Shown here: piece after piece, positions 48,312 through 56,775 of the stretch
How positions within the stretch are numbered: the stretch's first letter is position 1
Layout: every line of letters begins with the position of its first letter
Source: Streptohalobacillus salinus
Lineage (GTDB): Bacteria > Bacillota > Bacilli > Bacillales > Amphibacillaceae
Assembly: GCF_003201605.1 (NCBI RefSeq)
Contig: NZ_QJJR01000009.1
Coordinates: 26,673 to 90,672, forward strand
Direction: 5' to 3'
Length of the DNA: 64,000 bases
The notes under the pieces: generated by a model
Databases searched by the model: none
What the model was told of the DNA's origin: nothing
What the model saw: only the letters and a program-made list of their open reading frames with translations
Translations under genes and position numbers: made by a program

Positions 48312-50987
48312 TTAAGCGGTGTCTGTTGTCATTTTTAAGCGAATAAATTTGTGAATCTCGGTAATGAGTAAAACAATGAAACCAACAGCAATTGCAATGC
48401 CCCATTCAAGCATACTTAATCCTTCAGTATAGAAATAGCGTTGCATGAAAGGCACATAAGTGAGTAACAGCTGTAACCCAATCATAATTCCGATGATGAG
48501 AAAAGCTTTCTTATTGGTAAAGAATTCTTTAGAGAAAGCCAAGGCTGTAGTTCTAATGTTAAACAAGTAAAAGATTTTACTCATTACCATAATGTTAACG
48601 ACCATGGTACTGGCAATTTGTTGACTGGCACCGTAGTCGATTAACCAGTCATAGGCAATTAAACTAAAACCAGCCATAAGAATGGATACATAAGCAATTT
48701 GGACAGCTTCACGTTTACTAATTAATGAAAAACGTGTATTTCTTGGCGGGCGTTCCATAATGTTCTTCTCAGCGGGTTCAAAAATAAAAGCAAATTGAAT
48801 GGTAATGGCAGAAACCATGTTAATCCAAAGCATTTGCGTTGCTTGTAAAGGAAGATCGCGTTGTAGCAGTAAAGTAAAGGCGATAATTGACCCTTCTGCG
48901 AACGATGTTGGTAACAAGTAAAGAATACTCTTCTTAATGTTGTCATAGATCCGACGCCCCTCATGGATGGCTGTCTCCATCGTTGAAAAATCATCGTTTG
49001 CTAACACCATATCAGCAGAATCTTTTGAAACATCGGTTCCTTTTTGCCCCATCGCAACACCGATGTCAGCCATTTTTAAAGCAGGTGCATCATTGACCCC
49101 ATCGCCGACCATTGCTGTGACTTTACCGCTCTTTTGATAAGCTTCAATGATTTTTAGTTTGTTTTCAGGAGTTGTTCGGGCAAAGACATGGTAGTCATTA
49201 ATTTTTTCTGCTAGTTCATCCGCACTCATTTCATCTAGTTCAATACCTGTGATGGCGTGTACTTCATCGGCAAGACCTAAATGATCGGCAATTGCTTTTG
49301 CGGTGCTCGGATGGTCACCGGTAATCATTTTCACTTCGACACCGGCGTGCCGCATTGTTTTAATTGCTGCGATTACTTCTTCACGCGGTGGATCAATAAT
49401 CCCAACGATACCGAGAAACTCAACCCCTGACGCTAAATCTTCATGTGTCAGTTCGGTCTGATTGCTGTCAGCGGTCTTCTTCGCCACGGCAATTACACGT
49501 TTTCCCTTACTAGAGAGGTCGTCAACTTTTTCTTTCCAGTAGGTAAGATCAAAGTCACTATTGTGTTCTGCCATCTCAAAGAGTTTATCAGGCGAACCTT
49601 TAATAAAGATGTTCACGGCTTGTGATTGCTGATGTTGAGAGAGTGAAGCAACATATCGGTAATCCGAGTCAAATGGAATGCGACTGAGTTCTTCATAATC
49701 AGAAGTGCCGGATTGATGATATTTTCGATACATTGTTAAAAAGGCCCCATCCGTCGGCTCACCGTTTAAAACCCATTCATCATCTTCTTGGTTAAGTTCT
49801 GATTCATTGGCTTGATACCCAGCTTGTATGAGCGCATCTAATGCTGAATCTGAGCCATGTTCAACAGGTTGATCATTGAGAAGAACGGCACCCTCGGGCG
49901 CATAACCTACTCCGGAAATACTGTATTGATTTGATTTGGTCATAATGGTTTGTGCGGTCATTTCATTTTTGGTTAAGGTTCCTGTTTTATCTGTTGCGAT
50001 AATATCGACAGAACCTAAGGTTTCAACTGAAGGTAGTGTTTTTACAATCGTATTTTTCCGTTTGGCCATGTCACTTACTCCCATGGCTAGGACTACAGAA
50101 GTTGTCGCGGGCAAACCTTCAGGCACGGAGCCGACAATCATGGTGATGACAGCAAGAGATAGCACCGGTAAGGTGTAAATGTTAAAGATAAAGCCAAAAA
50201 CAAATAGCAATAAGGCAAAGCCAAGGATTACATAAGAAATGCCGGTTCCTAGCTTATCAATTTCTTTCATTAATGGTGTTTTCTTGGACGATTGTTGGCT
50301 GACCGATTCACTGATTTTACCGATTTCAGTTGCTTCTGCGGTAGCGACGACTACACCTGTGGCGTTACCGTTAGTGACCGAAGTCGAGGCAAAGACCATG
50401 TTATGTTGGTCGCCGGTAGATACTTTTTCGGAAATGGCCGCTGTCGATTTATTGACGGACCCCGATTCGCCGGTTAAAGAAGATTCCTGGACCTTTAAGC
50501 GGTCGGTATCGATGATACGTAAATCAGCTGGAATGTTATCGCCGGCTTCGATATAGACCAGATCCCCTTTAACGACTTCTTCCGCGGGAACTTCAAGACG
50601 TTTTTGGTCGCGGATAACAGTCGCATGGGTGGATAACATCTCTTTAATTTTTTCTAATGCATTGGAAGCATTTACTTCCTGGTAATAACCAATCAATGTG
50701 TTGGCAACAATCACGAGTCCAATCACCACCGCATCGGAGTAGTGCCCCATCCAAACGGTGAGCACAACAGCAGCAAATAATATATAAATGACAACATTAT
50801 TGAGTTGCCGGAAGAAAATGACCCACTTTGATGTTTTCTCTTGTTGCAGTTCATTTAAGCCATCGCGCGCTAAGCGGTCACTTGCTTCTTCAGAGGATAA
50901 CCCTTTGGTTAAATCGGTATCAAATCTCTCTTTAATTTCTGTTTCATTTAATTGATAAAAGTATTTGTTTTCCCTTTCGGTTTCCAT
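48312..50987 (-). CDS. Cation-transporting P-type ATPase (P2-like)
   Basis: An 891-residue P-type ATPase. The actuator domain has SSLTGESGSVNKS, the phosphorylation site is DKTGTLTKNEM, KGSPDKLFEMAE lies in the nucleotide domain, and the hinge motif is VGDGVNDAPALK. Ten membrane helices are expected. Helix 4 has PEGLPA, as in Ca2+ (P2A) pumps, but helix 6 reads MLWINMVSAITIQFAFIFEP where Ca2+ pumps have an N..TD.LPA motif, so the transported ion cannot be assigned. The gene is transcribed toward the origin. Divergent from the tRNA-Ser gene. Confidence 0.88.
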   Translation of the reverse strand: METERENKYFYQLNETEIKERFDTDLTKGLSSEEASDRLARDGLNELQQEKTSKWVIFFRQLNNVVIYILFAAVVLTVWMGHYSDAVVIGLVIVANTLIGYYQEVNASNALEKIKEMLSTHATVIRDQKRLEVPAEEVVKGDLVYIEAGDNIPADLRIIDTDRLKVQESSLTGESGSVNKSTAAISEKVSTGDQHNMVFASTSVTNGNATGVVVATAEATEIGKISESVSQQSSKKTPLMKEIDKLGTGISYVILGFALLLFVFGFIFNIYTLPVLSLAVITMIVGSVPEGLPATTSVVLAMGVSDMAKRKNTIVKTLPSVETLGSVDIIATDKTGTLTKNEMTAQTIMTKSNQYSISGVGYAPEGAVLLNDQPVEHGSDSALDALIQAGYQANESELNQEDDEWVLNGEPTDGAFLTMYRKYHQSGTSDYEELSRIPFDSDYRYVASLSQHQQSQAVNIFIKGSPDKLFEMAEHNSDFDLTYWKEKVDDLSSKGKRVIAVAKKTADSNQTELTHEDLASGVEFLGIVGIIDPPREEVIAAIKTMRHAGVEVKMITGDHPSTAKAIADHLGLADEVHAITGIELDEMSADELAEKINDYHVFARTTPENKLKIIEAYQKSGKVTAMVGDGVNDAPALKMADIGVAMGQKGTDVSKDSADMVLANDDFSTMETAIHEGRRIYDNIKKSILYLLPTSFAEGSIIAFTLLLQRDLPLQATQMLWINMVSAITIQFAFIFEPAEKNIMERPPRNTRFSLISKREAVQIAYVSILMAGFSLIAYDWLIDYGASQQIASTMVVNIMVMSKIFYLFNIRTTALAFSKEFFTNKKAFLIIGIMIGLQLLLTYVPFMQRYFYTEGLSMLEWGIAIAVGFIVLLITEIHKFIRLKMTTDTA

Positions 50988-51242
50988 ATCTACGTCTCCT
51001 TATTTCAAAAGATTCGGTCTGCATTGCTTTTACTAAAAGCCCTTTGGGCGAGATTTTTATTAAAAAAATAATGAGCAAAGCATTTATAGTAATTGTCTTT
51101 ATAGTCTTCCACATATCCATGATGGTTAAACCATAACAACTAGAAGAGAACGAAAGTCATTGGCTATGTGTTGTTTTAGCATAAATGGCAAGCCAGAATG
51201 AAAAGTTCTTGCATAAAAAAATAAAAAAATTCAATAAGACTA
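50988..51242. other. Gap between the P-type ATPase and tRNA-Ser genes
   Basis: AT-rich DNA containing a small hairpin GCCCTTTGGGC (51039-51049) and a 13-bp palindrome ATGGTTAAACCAT (51122-51134). The palindrome may be an operator for the ATPase gene. No reading frame is convincing. Confidence 0.4.
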
Positions 51243-51271
51243 TTGACACTTAAATGTGGGTTTGATAAGAT
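51243..51271 (+). promoter_or_regulatory. tRNA-Ser promoter
   Basis: A perfect -35 TTGACA (51243-51248), 17-base spacer and TAAGAT (51266-51271), 20 bases before the tRNA 5' end. Confidence 0.75.
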
Positions 51272-51291
51272 ATAACTTGTCGTCAGATTAC

Positions 51292-51384
51292 GGAGGAATA
51301 CCCAAGTCCGGCTGAAGGGATCGGTCTTGAAAACCGACAGGGGCTTCACGGCTCGCGGGGGTTCGAATCCCTCTTCCTCCGCCA
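51292..51384 (+). tRNA. tRNA-Ser (anticodon UGA)
   Basis: A 93-base class II tRNA. The acceptor stem pairs GGAGGAA with TTCCTCC; discriminator G and CCA are encoded. The anticodon stem TCGGT/ACCGA holds the loop CTTGAAA with anticodon TGA. A long variable arm and the T-arm with GTTCGAATC follow. It reads UCA and other UCN codons by wobble. Confidence 0.97.
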
Positions 51385-51414
51385 TATTATTCAACTTATA
51401 CGACGATATAAATG

Positions 51415-51447
51415 AAGCACTTAGTCATACTGACTAGGTGCTTTTTT
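51415..51447 (+). terminator. tRNA-Ser terminator
   Basis: AAGCACTTAGTCA (51415-51427) pairs with TGACTAGGTGCTT (51431-51443, one G-T pair), followed by a T-run. Confidence 0.9.
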
Positions 51448-51550
51448 AGTATGGATAGAGACAAAACAAACGGAAGAATGATCAGAATAGTTAGACAATG
51501 ACGTGTAGACAAGCTAAACTATAGAGGGACAATACCTGGGAGGGATAACG

Positions 51551-52360
51551 ATGAAGATAGCATTTATAGGCGCAGGGCAAATGGCTGAAGCGATCATTAG
51601 TGGACTAGTCGAAAAAGAAGAGGTTCAAGCACAAGCAATTTATGCAACGAATAAACATGATCCCGAGCAATTACAACGACTAACAGATACATACGGCATT
51701 AAAACAAGTGAGGATGTCAAAGAAGCAGTATCCGAAAGTGATGTTGTTATCATTGCGGTTAAACCAAAAGATAAGGATGCAGCACTATCGGAAATAAAAG
51801 CGTTGCTTCCGCAATCTACATTAGTTATTTCTGTGATGGCCGGCGTGCCAACGGCAACCATTGAGGCACAGTTAAATGCGGGGGTTAAGGTGATTCGGAC
51901 GATGCCAAATACGAGTGCGAAAATTGGACTTGGGGCCACGGCACTTGCTCGCGGTCGCTTTGCAGATGACGCGTCGATTGATACAGCGGCCTTTATTTTC
52001 AATGCGGTCGGAATTACTGAAGAAATTGCAGAAAAAGATATGCATGCAATCACGGCGGTAAGTGGTAGTGGTCCCGCATACTTCTATTACATGGTTGAAG
52101 CCATGATGGAAGAAGCCGTTGCTTTAGGTTTAAGTGAAACGGTTAGTGAAGCCTTTATTTATCAAACGATATTAGGAGCCAGTCATATGTTACAAGAAAT
52201 AGACCTACCACCTGCAGTATTAAGAGAAAACATTACCAGCCCGAACGGCACAACAGAAGCGGGTTTAAAAGCGCTTGATCAATTAAAGGTAAAACAAGCG
52301 ATTAGACAAGCCGTTAAAGCAGCTCATGATCGTTCAATTACCCTTGGTAAAGGTGAGTGA
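51551..52360 (+). CDS. proC: Pyrroline-5-carboxylate reductase
   Basis: ProC makes proline by reducing pyrroline-5-carboxylate with NAD(P)H. The 269 residues start MKIAFIGAGQMAEAIISGL, the Rossmann nucleotide loop, and contain VIRTMPNTSAKIGLGATAL and AVSGSGPAYFYYMVEAM, both family signatures. The last part, ENITSPNGTTEAGLKAL, is the substrate-binding motif. GGGAGGG precedes the ATG. It is a single gene between the tRNA-Ser terminator and a bidirectional terminator; proline synthesis also serves osmoprotection in halophiles. Confidence 0.95.
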   Translation: MKIAFIGAGQMAEAIISGLVEKEEVQAQAIYATNKHDPEQLQRLTDTYGIKTSEDVKEAVSESDVVIIAVKPKDKDAALSEIKALLPQSTLVISVMAGVPTATIEAQLNAGVKVIRTMPNTSAKIGLGATALARGRFADDASIDTAAFIFNAVGITEEIAEKDMHAITAVSGSGPAYFYYMVEAMMEEAVALGLSETVSEAFIYQTILGASHMLQEIDLPPAVLRENITSPNGTTEAGLKALDQLKVKQAIRQAVKAAHDRSITLGKGE

Positions 52361-52420
52361 AGGACACCAAAGCGTGATCAAGCACTAAGGATCTTAGTGG
52401 CAACATGACAATACGAGTTA

Positions 52421-52463
52421 AAAATCCCCTGCCTTTTCGTCAAGATAAAAGGCAGGGGATTTT
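52421..52463. terminator. Bidirectional terminator between proC and dck
   Basis: AAAATCCCCTGCCTTTT (52421-52437) and its exact complement (52447-52463) form a 17-bp stem with A/T-rich outer ends, giving T-runs on both strands. Confidence 0.9.
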
Positions 52464-52466
52464 AAG

Positions 52467-53126
52467 TTAATAACGGGAATGATTAATAAAATGACCGATT
52501 TTTTCTAATATCGGTTCAATGGAGGTATTTTCATCAACGAGATCATAATCATTAATGTTAATCCGTAAAATCGGGCATGAATTGAAGCTGTTGATCCAGT
52601 TTTCATAGCGTCCGTGCATTTCTTCCCAGTAGGCAATAGGTGTTTCTTGTTCCATCGGACGTCCACGTTCTTTAATACGGTCAACCACATCGTCTAGCGT
52701 GCCCTCTAAGTAGACAAGCAAGTGCGGATGTGGGAAATAAGGAGTCATAACCATCGCATCGAAAAGATTGCGATAGGTTTCATAATCCGTCGGTGTCATG
52801 GTTCCTTTTTCGTGATGCATTTTCGCAAAGATACCAGTATCTTCGTAAATTGAGCGGTCTTGTATGAACCCACCGCCATATTCAAAAATACGTTTCTGTT
52901 CCTTAAAGCGTTCAGCTAAGAAGTAGACTTGTAAGTGGAAGCTCCATCGTTCAAAGTCTTTATAAAATTTATCTAAATACGGATTGGTATCGACTTTTTC
53001 CAGCGAGGTACGAAAGTCAAGTGCCTCTGCTAGCGCATGAGTCATCGTTGATTTACCAACGCCAACTGTCCCGGCAATAGTAATGACAGCGTCATGGGGA
53101 ATGTTGTATTTTTCTCTTAAATTCAT
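52467..53126 (-). CDS. dck: Deoxyadenosine/deoxycytidine kinase
   Basis: Dck phosphorylates deoxyadenosine and deoxycytidine for nucleotide salvage. The 219 residues include the P-loop AGTVGVGKSTMTHALAE, ERWSFHLQVYFLAERFK, the DRS motif in QDRSIYEDTGIFAKMHH and the lid region RIKERGRPMEQ. The sequence corresponds to B. subtilis YaaG rather than YaaF. Its start overlaps the dgk stop by four bases. Confidence 0.93.
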   Translation of the reverse strand: MNLREKYNIPHDAVITIAGTVGVGKSTMTHALAEALDFRTSLEKVDTNPYLDKFYKDFERWSFHLQVYFLAERFKEQKRIFEYGGGFIQDRSIYEDTGIFAKMHHEKGTMTPTDYETYRNLFDAMVMTPYFPHPHLLVYLEGTLDDVVDRIKERGRPMEQETPIAYWEEMHGRYENWINSFNSCPILRININDYDLVDENTSIEPILEKIGHFINHSRY

Positions 53127-53761
53127 TGTGGCTGTACTCCTTTGATGTAGGGTTTAATTAGGGCAAAGATTTGTTCCAAGTCATCTTGATGTTTAATGAA
53201 GTCAAGTTCATCACCGTCAATGCGAATCACTGGGATGTCAGGATGATTCGTTTCAAAGTGATCCATAAAGGTATGATAATCTTCACGCAATTGTTTGAGA
53301 TAACTTGCTTTAATGTTCTCCTCTACACGCCGACCGCGATGTTCGATTCGTGCCATTAGTGTTTCTAGTGAAGCATCTAAATAGACCATCACATTAGGTA
53401 GAGGCATATCATCGGTTAAGGTATGATAAATTTGTTGATACTTGTTTAGTTGGGTGTTTTTCAAGGTGCGTTTTGCAAAGATCATATTTTTCATGATGTG
53501 ATAATCACTGACTACTGGCTTGTTGGTTTGTAAATAATCTTTTTCAATGTCTTCTAGTTGTTTATATCGATTACATAAGAAGAACATTTCCGTTTGAAAA
53601 CTCCATGCGTCTATATCGTCATAAAACTTACCTAAGAAAGGATTCTCTTCGACAATTTCTTTTAGCAAGTGGAAATGAAAGTGTTCGGATATTTTTTTCG
53701 ATAGCGAAGTTTTTCCTACGCCAATCGGACCTTCAACAGCAATGAAAGGGACCTGTTCCAT
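53123..53761 (-). CDS. dgk: Deoxyguanosine kinase
   Basis: Dgk phosphorylates deoxyguanosine. The 212 residues begin MEQVPFIAVEGPIGVGKTSL, containing the P-loop, with AWSFQTEMFFLCNRYKQ, VVSDYHIMKNMIFAKRTL and the lid MARIEHRGRRVEE, in agreement with YaaF of B. subtilis. It is the first gene of the dgk-dck pair and overlaps dck by four bases. AGGAGG-like sequence precedes the ATG. Confidence 0.93.
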   Translation of the reverse strand: MEQVPFIAVEGPIGVGKTSLSKKISEHFHFHLLKEIVEENPFLGKFYDDIDAWSFQTEMFFLCNRYKQLEDIEKDYLQTNKPVVSDYHIMKNMIFAKRTLKNTQLNKYQQIYHTLTDDMPLPNVMVYLDASLETLMARIEHRGRRVEENIKASYLKQLREDYHTFMDHFETNHPDIPVIRIDGDELDFIKHQDDLEQIFALIKPYIKGVQPQ

Positions 53762-53915
53762 ATTGTTTCCTCCTATTTATAGTTGCACTCTAAATTTCAG
53801 CAAAGACTATTTTAACATACTATACGAAGAATGCGAGAAAGATCGAGTAAAAAATGCAGCCGCCCGCTAAAAACATGTTAAACTAAAAAGATAGTAAGCG
53901 ATTGAGGTGAAGAAT

Positions 53916-54428
53916 ATGCCAGAAAAAAATGATCACTATTATATGCAATTAGCAATTCAAGAAGCATTAAAGGCACAACAAATTGGTGAAGTTCCGATCG
54001 GGGCTGTGCTTGTTTGTCAGGATGAAGTTGTAGCAACCAGTTTTAATTTAAGAGAGACGTTACAGACAACGGCTTCTCATGCGGAAATGTTAGTGATTGA
54101 TAAAGGCAATGACCATTTTAACAGTTGGCGGTTAGAGCACTGTACGTTGTACGTTACACTAGAACCGTGTCAAATGTGCGCGGGAGCCATCGTCCAAGCG
54201 CGTCTGAAGCGAGTCGTATTCGGCGCTTTTGATCAAAAAGCCGGTTGTGCGGGTTCCTTGATGAATCTATTAGAAGATGAACGCTTTAATCATCAAGTTG
54301 AAGTGAGAAGTGGTGTAGAAGAAGCAATCTGTGGTCAGTTGTTGTCTGATTTTTTTAGATCATTACGTCAAAAGAAAAAGGCCTTGAAGGAAAAGAACAG
54401 AGATGAACAATCGCAACCAGCGGAGTAG
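53916..54428 (+). CDS. tadA: tRNA-specific adenosine deaminase TadA
   Basis: TadA converts A34 of tRNA-Arg(ACG) to inosine. The ATG at 53916 (170 residues) follows GAGGTG; the GTG at 53907 overlaps that site. The zinc motif is complete: HAE in SHAEMLVI and PCxxC in LEPCQMCAGAI. FGAFDQKAGCAGSLMNLL and the C-terminal LLSDFFRSLRQKKK are typical. It lies in the usual place before the SRP RNA and dnaX, although an extra locus of about 5 kb intervenes. Confidence 0.94.
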   Translation: MPEKNDHYYMQLAIQEALKAQQIGEVPIGAVLVCQDEVVATSFNLRETLQTTASHAEMLVIDKGNDHFNSWRLEHCTLYVTLEPCQMCAGAIVQARLKRVVFGAFDQKAGCAGSLMNLLEDERFNHQVEVRSGVEEAICGQLLSDFFRSLRQKKKALKEKNRDEQSQPAE

Positions 54429-54633
54429 CCACGATTAAAAGCCGACTGTCGTGCTAACAGCGTCACTCGGATGTTTAGCTTGTGTCATAATCGCTTAGCA
54501 AAACATGTTTTTATCATTCCAAGAAGGGGTGTAAAATAGTCCTCGAGAGAACCCCATTTTGCGGATGAAAAGAGAGTGTGTCGTATCATCAAGGTACACA
54601 ACCAAATACAGATTAGAAAAAGGACGCTTTCTC
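54429..54633 (+). other. Gap after tadA
   Basis: About 200 bases without a gene. No clear terminator or promoter is visible. Confidence 0.35.
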
Positions 54634-54801
54634 ATGAGGGAAATCATATCAGATATCATTACAGTGTTACGGGTAACGACCGTCTTAATTCGCGATGAGC
54701 CACAATTGAAATTTTACATATTTAAAACCATGTCAGAAGCGTTAGGAGACATGCTGGTAGAAATTGATCAGACCGTGAAACAGAACCGAAATGTTGTTTG
54801 A
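54634..54801 (+). CDS. Small hypothetical protein (55 aa)
   Basis: A frame starting at ATG 54634, with AAAGGA nine bases upstream, encodes MREIISDIITVLRVTTVLIR and then a helical acidic segment (TMSEALGDMLVEIDQTVKQN). No family is recognised. It lies between tadA and the convergent RpiR-type regulator. The frame could be extended 25 codons upstream without a binding site. It could be a real small gene or chance. Confidence 0.35.
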   Translation: MREIISDIITVLRVTTVLIRDEPQLKFYIFKTMSEALGDMLVEIDQTVKQNRNVV

Positions 54802-54891
54802 TGAAGATAGTTTTGGCTACTTGGTTAAAGCAGACTGTGTGTGAGAAGCTAGCGTTTAACCAACACAACCTCGTGCGACTTCTACGCGCGA

Positions 54892-55704
54892 TTAACGTGG
54901 TAAGAATGCCTTTAATTCTGATCTTAGCTCGACTAAAGCCTCGGCTGTTGTCTCAGCTGTTGTTTCTTTTATTAATGCCTCTATTAAACGCTCGATCAGA
55001 TACGTCGGCCCAATCATCGAGTGAAATTCATTTGGCTTCCCGCGATCGGTAAGAAATATAAGCAGTGCCGGGTATTGGTCCGCTAAATTGTCTTGGTCAG
55101 TTAAGGCGATGGTCTTTATTCGCTTTTTTTCAGTGACGTGTAATAATGCTTTTGTTTCATTGATCAACCTTGCGAAGCTAAAAAAAATCACGGTATCGGT
55201 TGGCTTTAAATGCAGCAACGTCTCCATTAGTTCACTGCCCCCTTCGGTGTGAAGTTTGACAGGAACTGCTAAGCGACGTAAACGATAGAACAATAATTCG
55301 CTTAATCCTTTAGTGACTCCAAAACTAAAAATATGGACGGTATCGGCTTGCTTGATTAGGGTAACGAAGCGGCTCACGTACGCAGGTGCAAGACTTGTTT
55401 CTGTTTTGTATAAATAATCAAGCAACTTTTGAAACCTCATCGGTGCTTTCGATGAGGTTTCTTTTGCATGCTGTAACTTATTTTGTGGTAGTGGAGAAAG
55501 CTTGTGAATATGCGCTTGTTTAAATGCTTTGTAGTTTCTGTAACCAAGCATTTTAAAAAAGCGTGATACTGTTGCGTTACTTATCTTTAAGGCATCAGCA
55601 ATTTCTTCTTCCGTTTTAAAAAGGGCTTGTTGGGCCTGTCTATTAAAATAGTCGGCGATTTTCGTTTGATTCGGTGTTAAGTTTTTTGTTGGGAAGTTAA
55701 ACAT
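54892..55704 (-). CDS. MurR/RpiR family transcriptional regulator
   Basis: The 270 residues comprise an N-terminal HTH_6 domain (about 1-75; EEIADALKISNATVSRFFKM is the recognition region) and a C-terminal SIS domain (about 110-245; VHIFSFGVTKGLSELLFYRL and DTVIFFSFARLINETKALL), which binds phosphosugars or related ligands in this family. It is divergent from the ECF transporter genes, about 197 bases away, so it probably controls that operon. The effector is not known; it may be the transported compound or its phosphorylated product. Confidence 0.9.
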   Translation of the reverse strand: MFNFPTKNLTPNQTKIADYFNRQAQQALFKTEEEIADALKISNATVSRFFKMLGYRNYKAFKQAHIHKLSPLPQNKLQHAKETSSKAPMRFQKLLDYLYKTETSLAPAYVSRFVTLIKQADTVHIFSFGVTKGLSELLFYRLRRLAVPVKLHTEGGSELMETLLHLKPTDTVIFFSFARLINETKALLHVTEKKRIKTIALTDQDNLADQYPALLIFLTDRGKPNEFHSMIGPTYLIERLIEALIKETTAETTAEALVELRSELKAFLPR

Positions 55705-55901
55705 TTTTTTCGCTCCTTATTGTATCGGTGTGTGTGCCGTCATTATAGCAAATACAGCACAGTAAAAAACGCGAATGTAAGAAAATTTACATAATGTTTA
55801 AAGATGCACAATACTTTACAGCGTCTTTACACTACTAACATACTGCCTTCATTTCATACCGGTACACTTAACGTATCACTTAATTAAAGGAGCTGTTTTA
55901 C
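55705..55901. promoter_or_regulatory. Divergent promoter region of the RpiR regulator and ECF operon
   Basis: The gap contains a candidate plus-strand promoter TTTACA (55815-55820), 18 bases, CATACT (55839-55844). AT-rich DNA elsewhere; no convincing palindromic operator could be read by eye. Confidence 0.4.
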
Positions 55902-56774
55902 TTGAATACACATACACGCTTTACTTTAACAGAGTCGCAGAAAATGATGGTTTTTATTTTGTCGATGTCGCTTTACGGACTATCCAACATGATAACCGAA
56001 CTTATTCCGAAGTTTTACTTAGGGCCGATTGAATTTTCTGTCGAGTACTTTGCGTTCATTCCTCTTAGCTTAGCAATGATTTTCCACCCCTTGTACGCCG
56101 CCATTGGTGCAAGTTTAGGCGAGGTGATTTTCGGTGAGATTATGCTAGGTCAGTTTGGTGGGATTGGTGAGTTAGAGAAGTTTATCGCCTTTTCACTGGC
56201 GATTTTTATTGCTGGCGTTATCGTGCGTAATCCAGAAAATAAAAAACAAGTCGCTCTTGGTGCGATGGCGGGTGTGATTATTCATCAATTCATTAGTATG
56301 AGTGTTGACATTTTAAAAGTGTGGGTCGGGGTTGAAGAATTAGATGCGGTCGAAGGTTTGGCAGAAAGTGTTGTCGTTATTGAAGGTATTGCCTTTTTAA
56401 ACGACGTACTTTTTTCAGGCATTCTGTTTGCTTTACTCCCCACGCTTTACCTTGTGCCAAGACTCTACGGTAAGATTGAACCTTTGTTAGGGATGAAGCC
56501 ACGAAAGAATGATTTACAACTTGGTTTATCAGAAATTATTACCGTGCCGTTTATATTAGCGGTTGTTGTGCTGGGCAGTTTAAGTTTCTTATTTGAATAC
56601 TTATCAGAAACGACGTTTGGTTGGGAGTGGGAAGCGCCACTCGTTGATCGTTTTGGTGAATGGATTGTCTTTCCCGTGATGGTCGTACCAGTGATTATCG
56701 CCCTCAGTGTTATCATCTTTTTGGTTAAACGTAAAGGACGAAAAGATACTGACGGTTACTCGGAGGTTGTTTAA
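55902..56774 (+). CDS. ECF transporter S component-like membrane protein
   Basis: A 290-residue membrane protein with about seven helices and the N-terminal pattern of ECF substrate-specificity subunits (MVFILSMSLYGLSNMITELI, FYLGPIEFSVEYFAFIPLSLA, GASLGEVIFGEI). The start is TTG with AAAGGAG upstream; it ends in a charged cytoplasmic tail. At 290 residues it is longer than the usual 170-200, with extra helices at the C-terminus (about 205-285). The substrate is unknown. It is directly followed by the ATPase gene with no gap. Confidence 0.75.
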   Translation: MNTHTRFTLTESQKMMVFILSMSLYGLSNMITELIPKFYLGPIEFSVEYFAFIPLSLAMIFHPLYAAIGASLGEVIFGEIMLGQFGGIGELEKFIAFSLAIFIAGVIVRNPENKKQVALGAMAGVIIHQFISMSVDILKVWVGVEELDAVEGLAESVVVIEGIAFLNDVLFSGILFALLPTLYLVPRLYGKIEPLLGMKPRKNDLQLGLSEIITVPFILAVVVLGSLSFLFEYLSETTFGWEWEAPLVDRFGEWIVFPVMVVPVIIALSVIIFLVKRKGRKDTDGYSEVV

Positions 56775-56775
56775 C

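Noticed and set aside
51176..51394. Minus-strand frame of 72 residues over tRNA-Ser
   Set aside because: It is the complement of the tRNA gene and its promoter.
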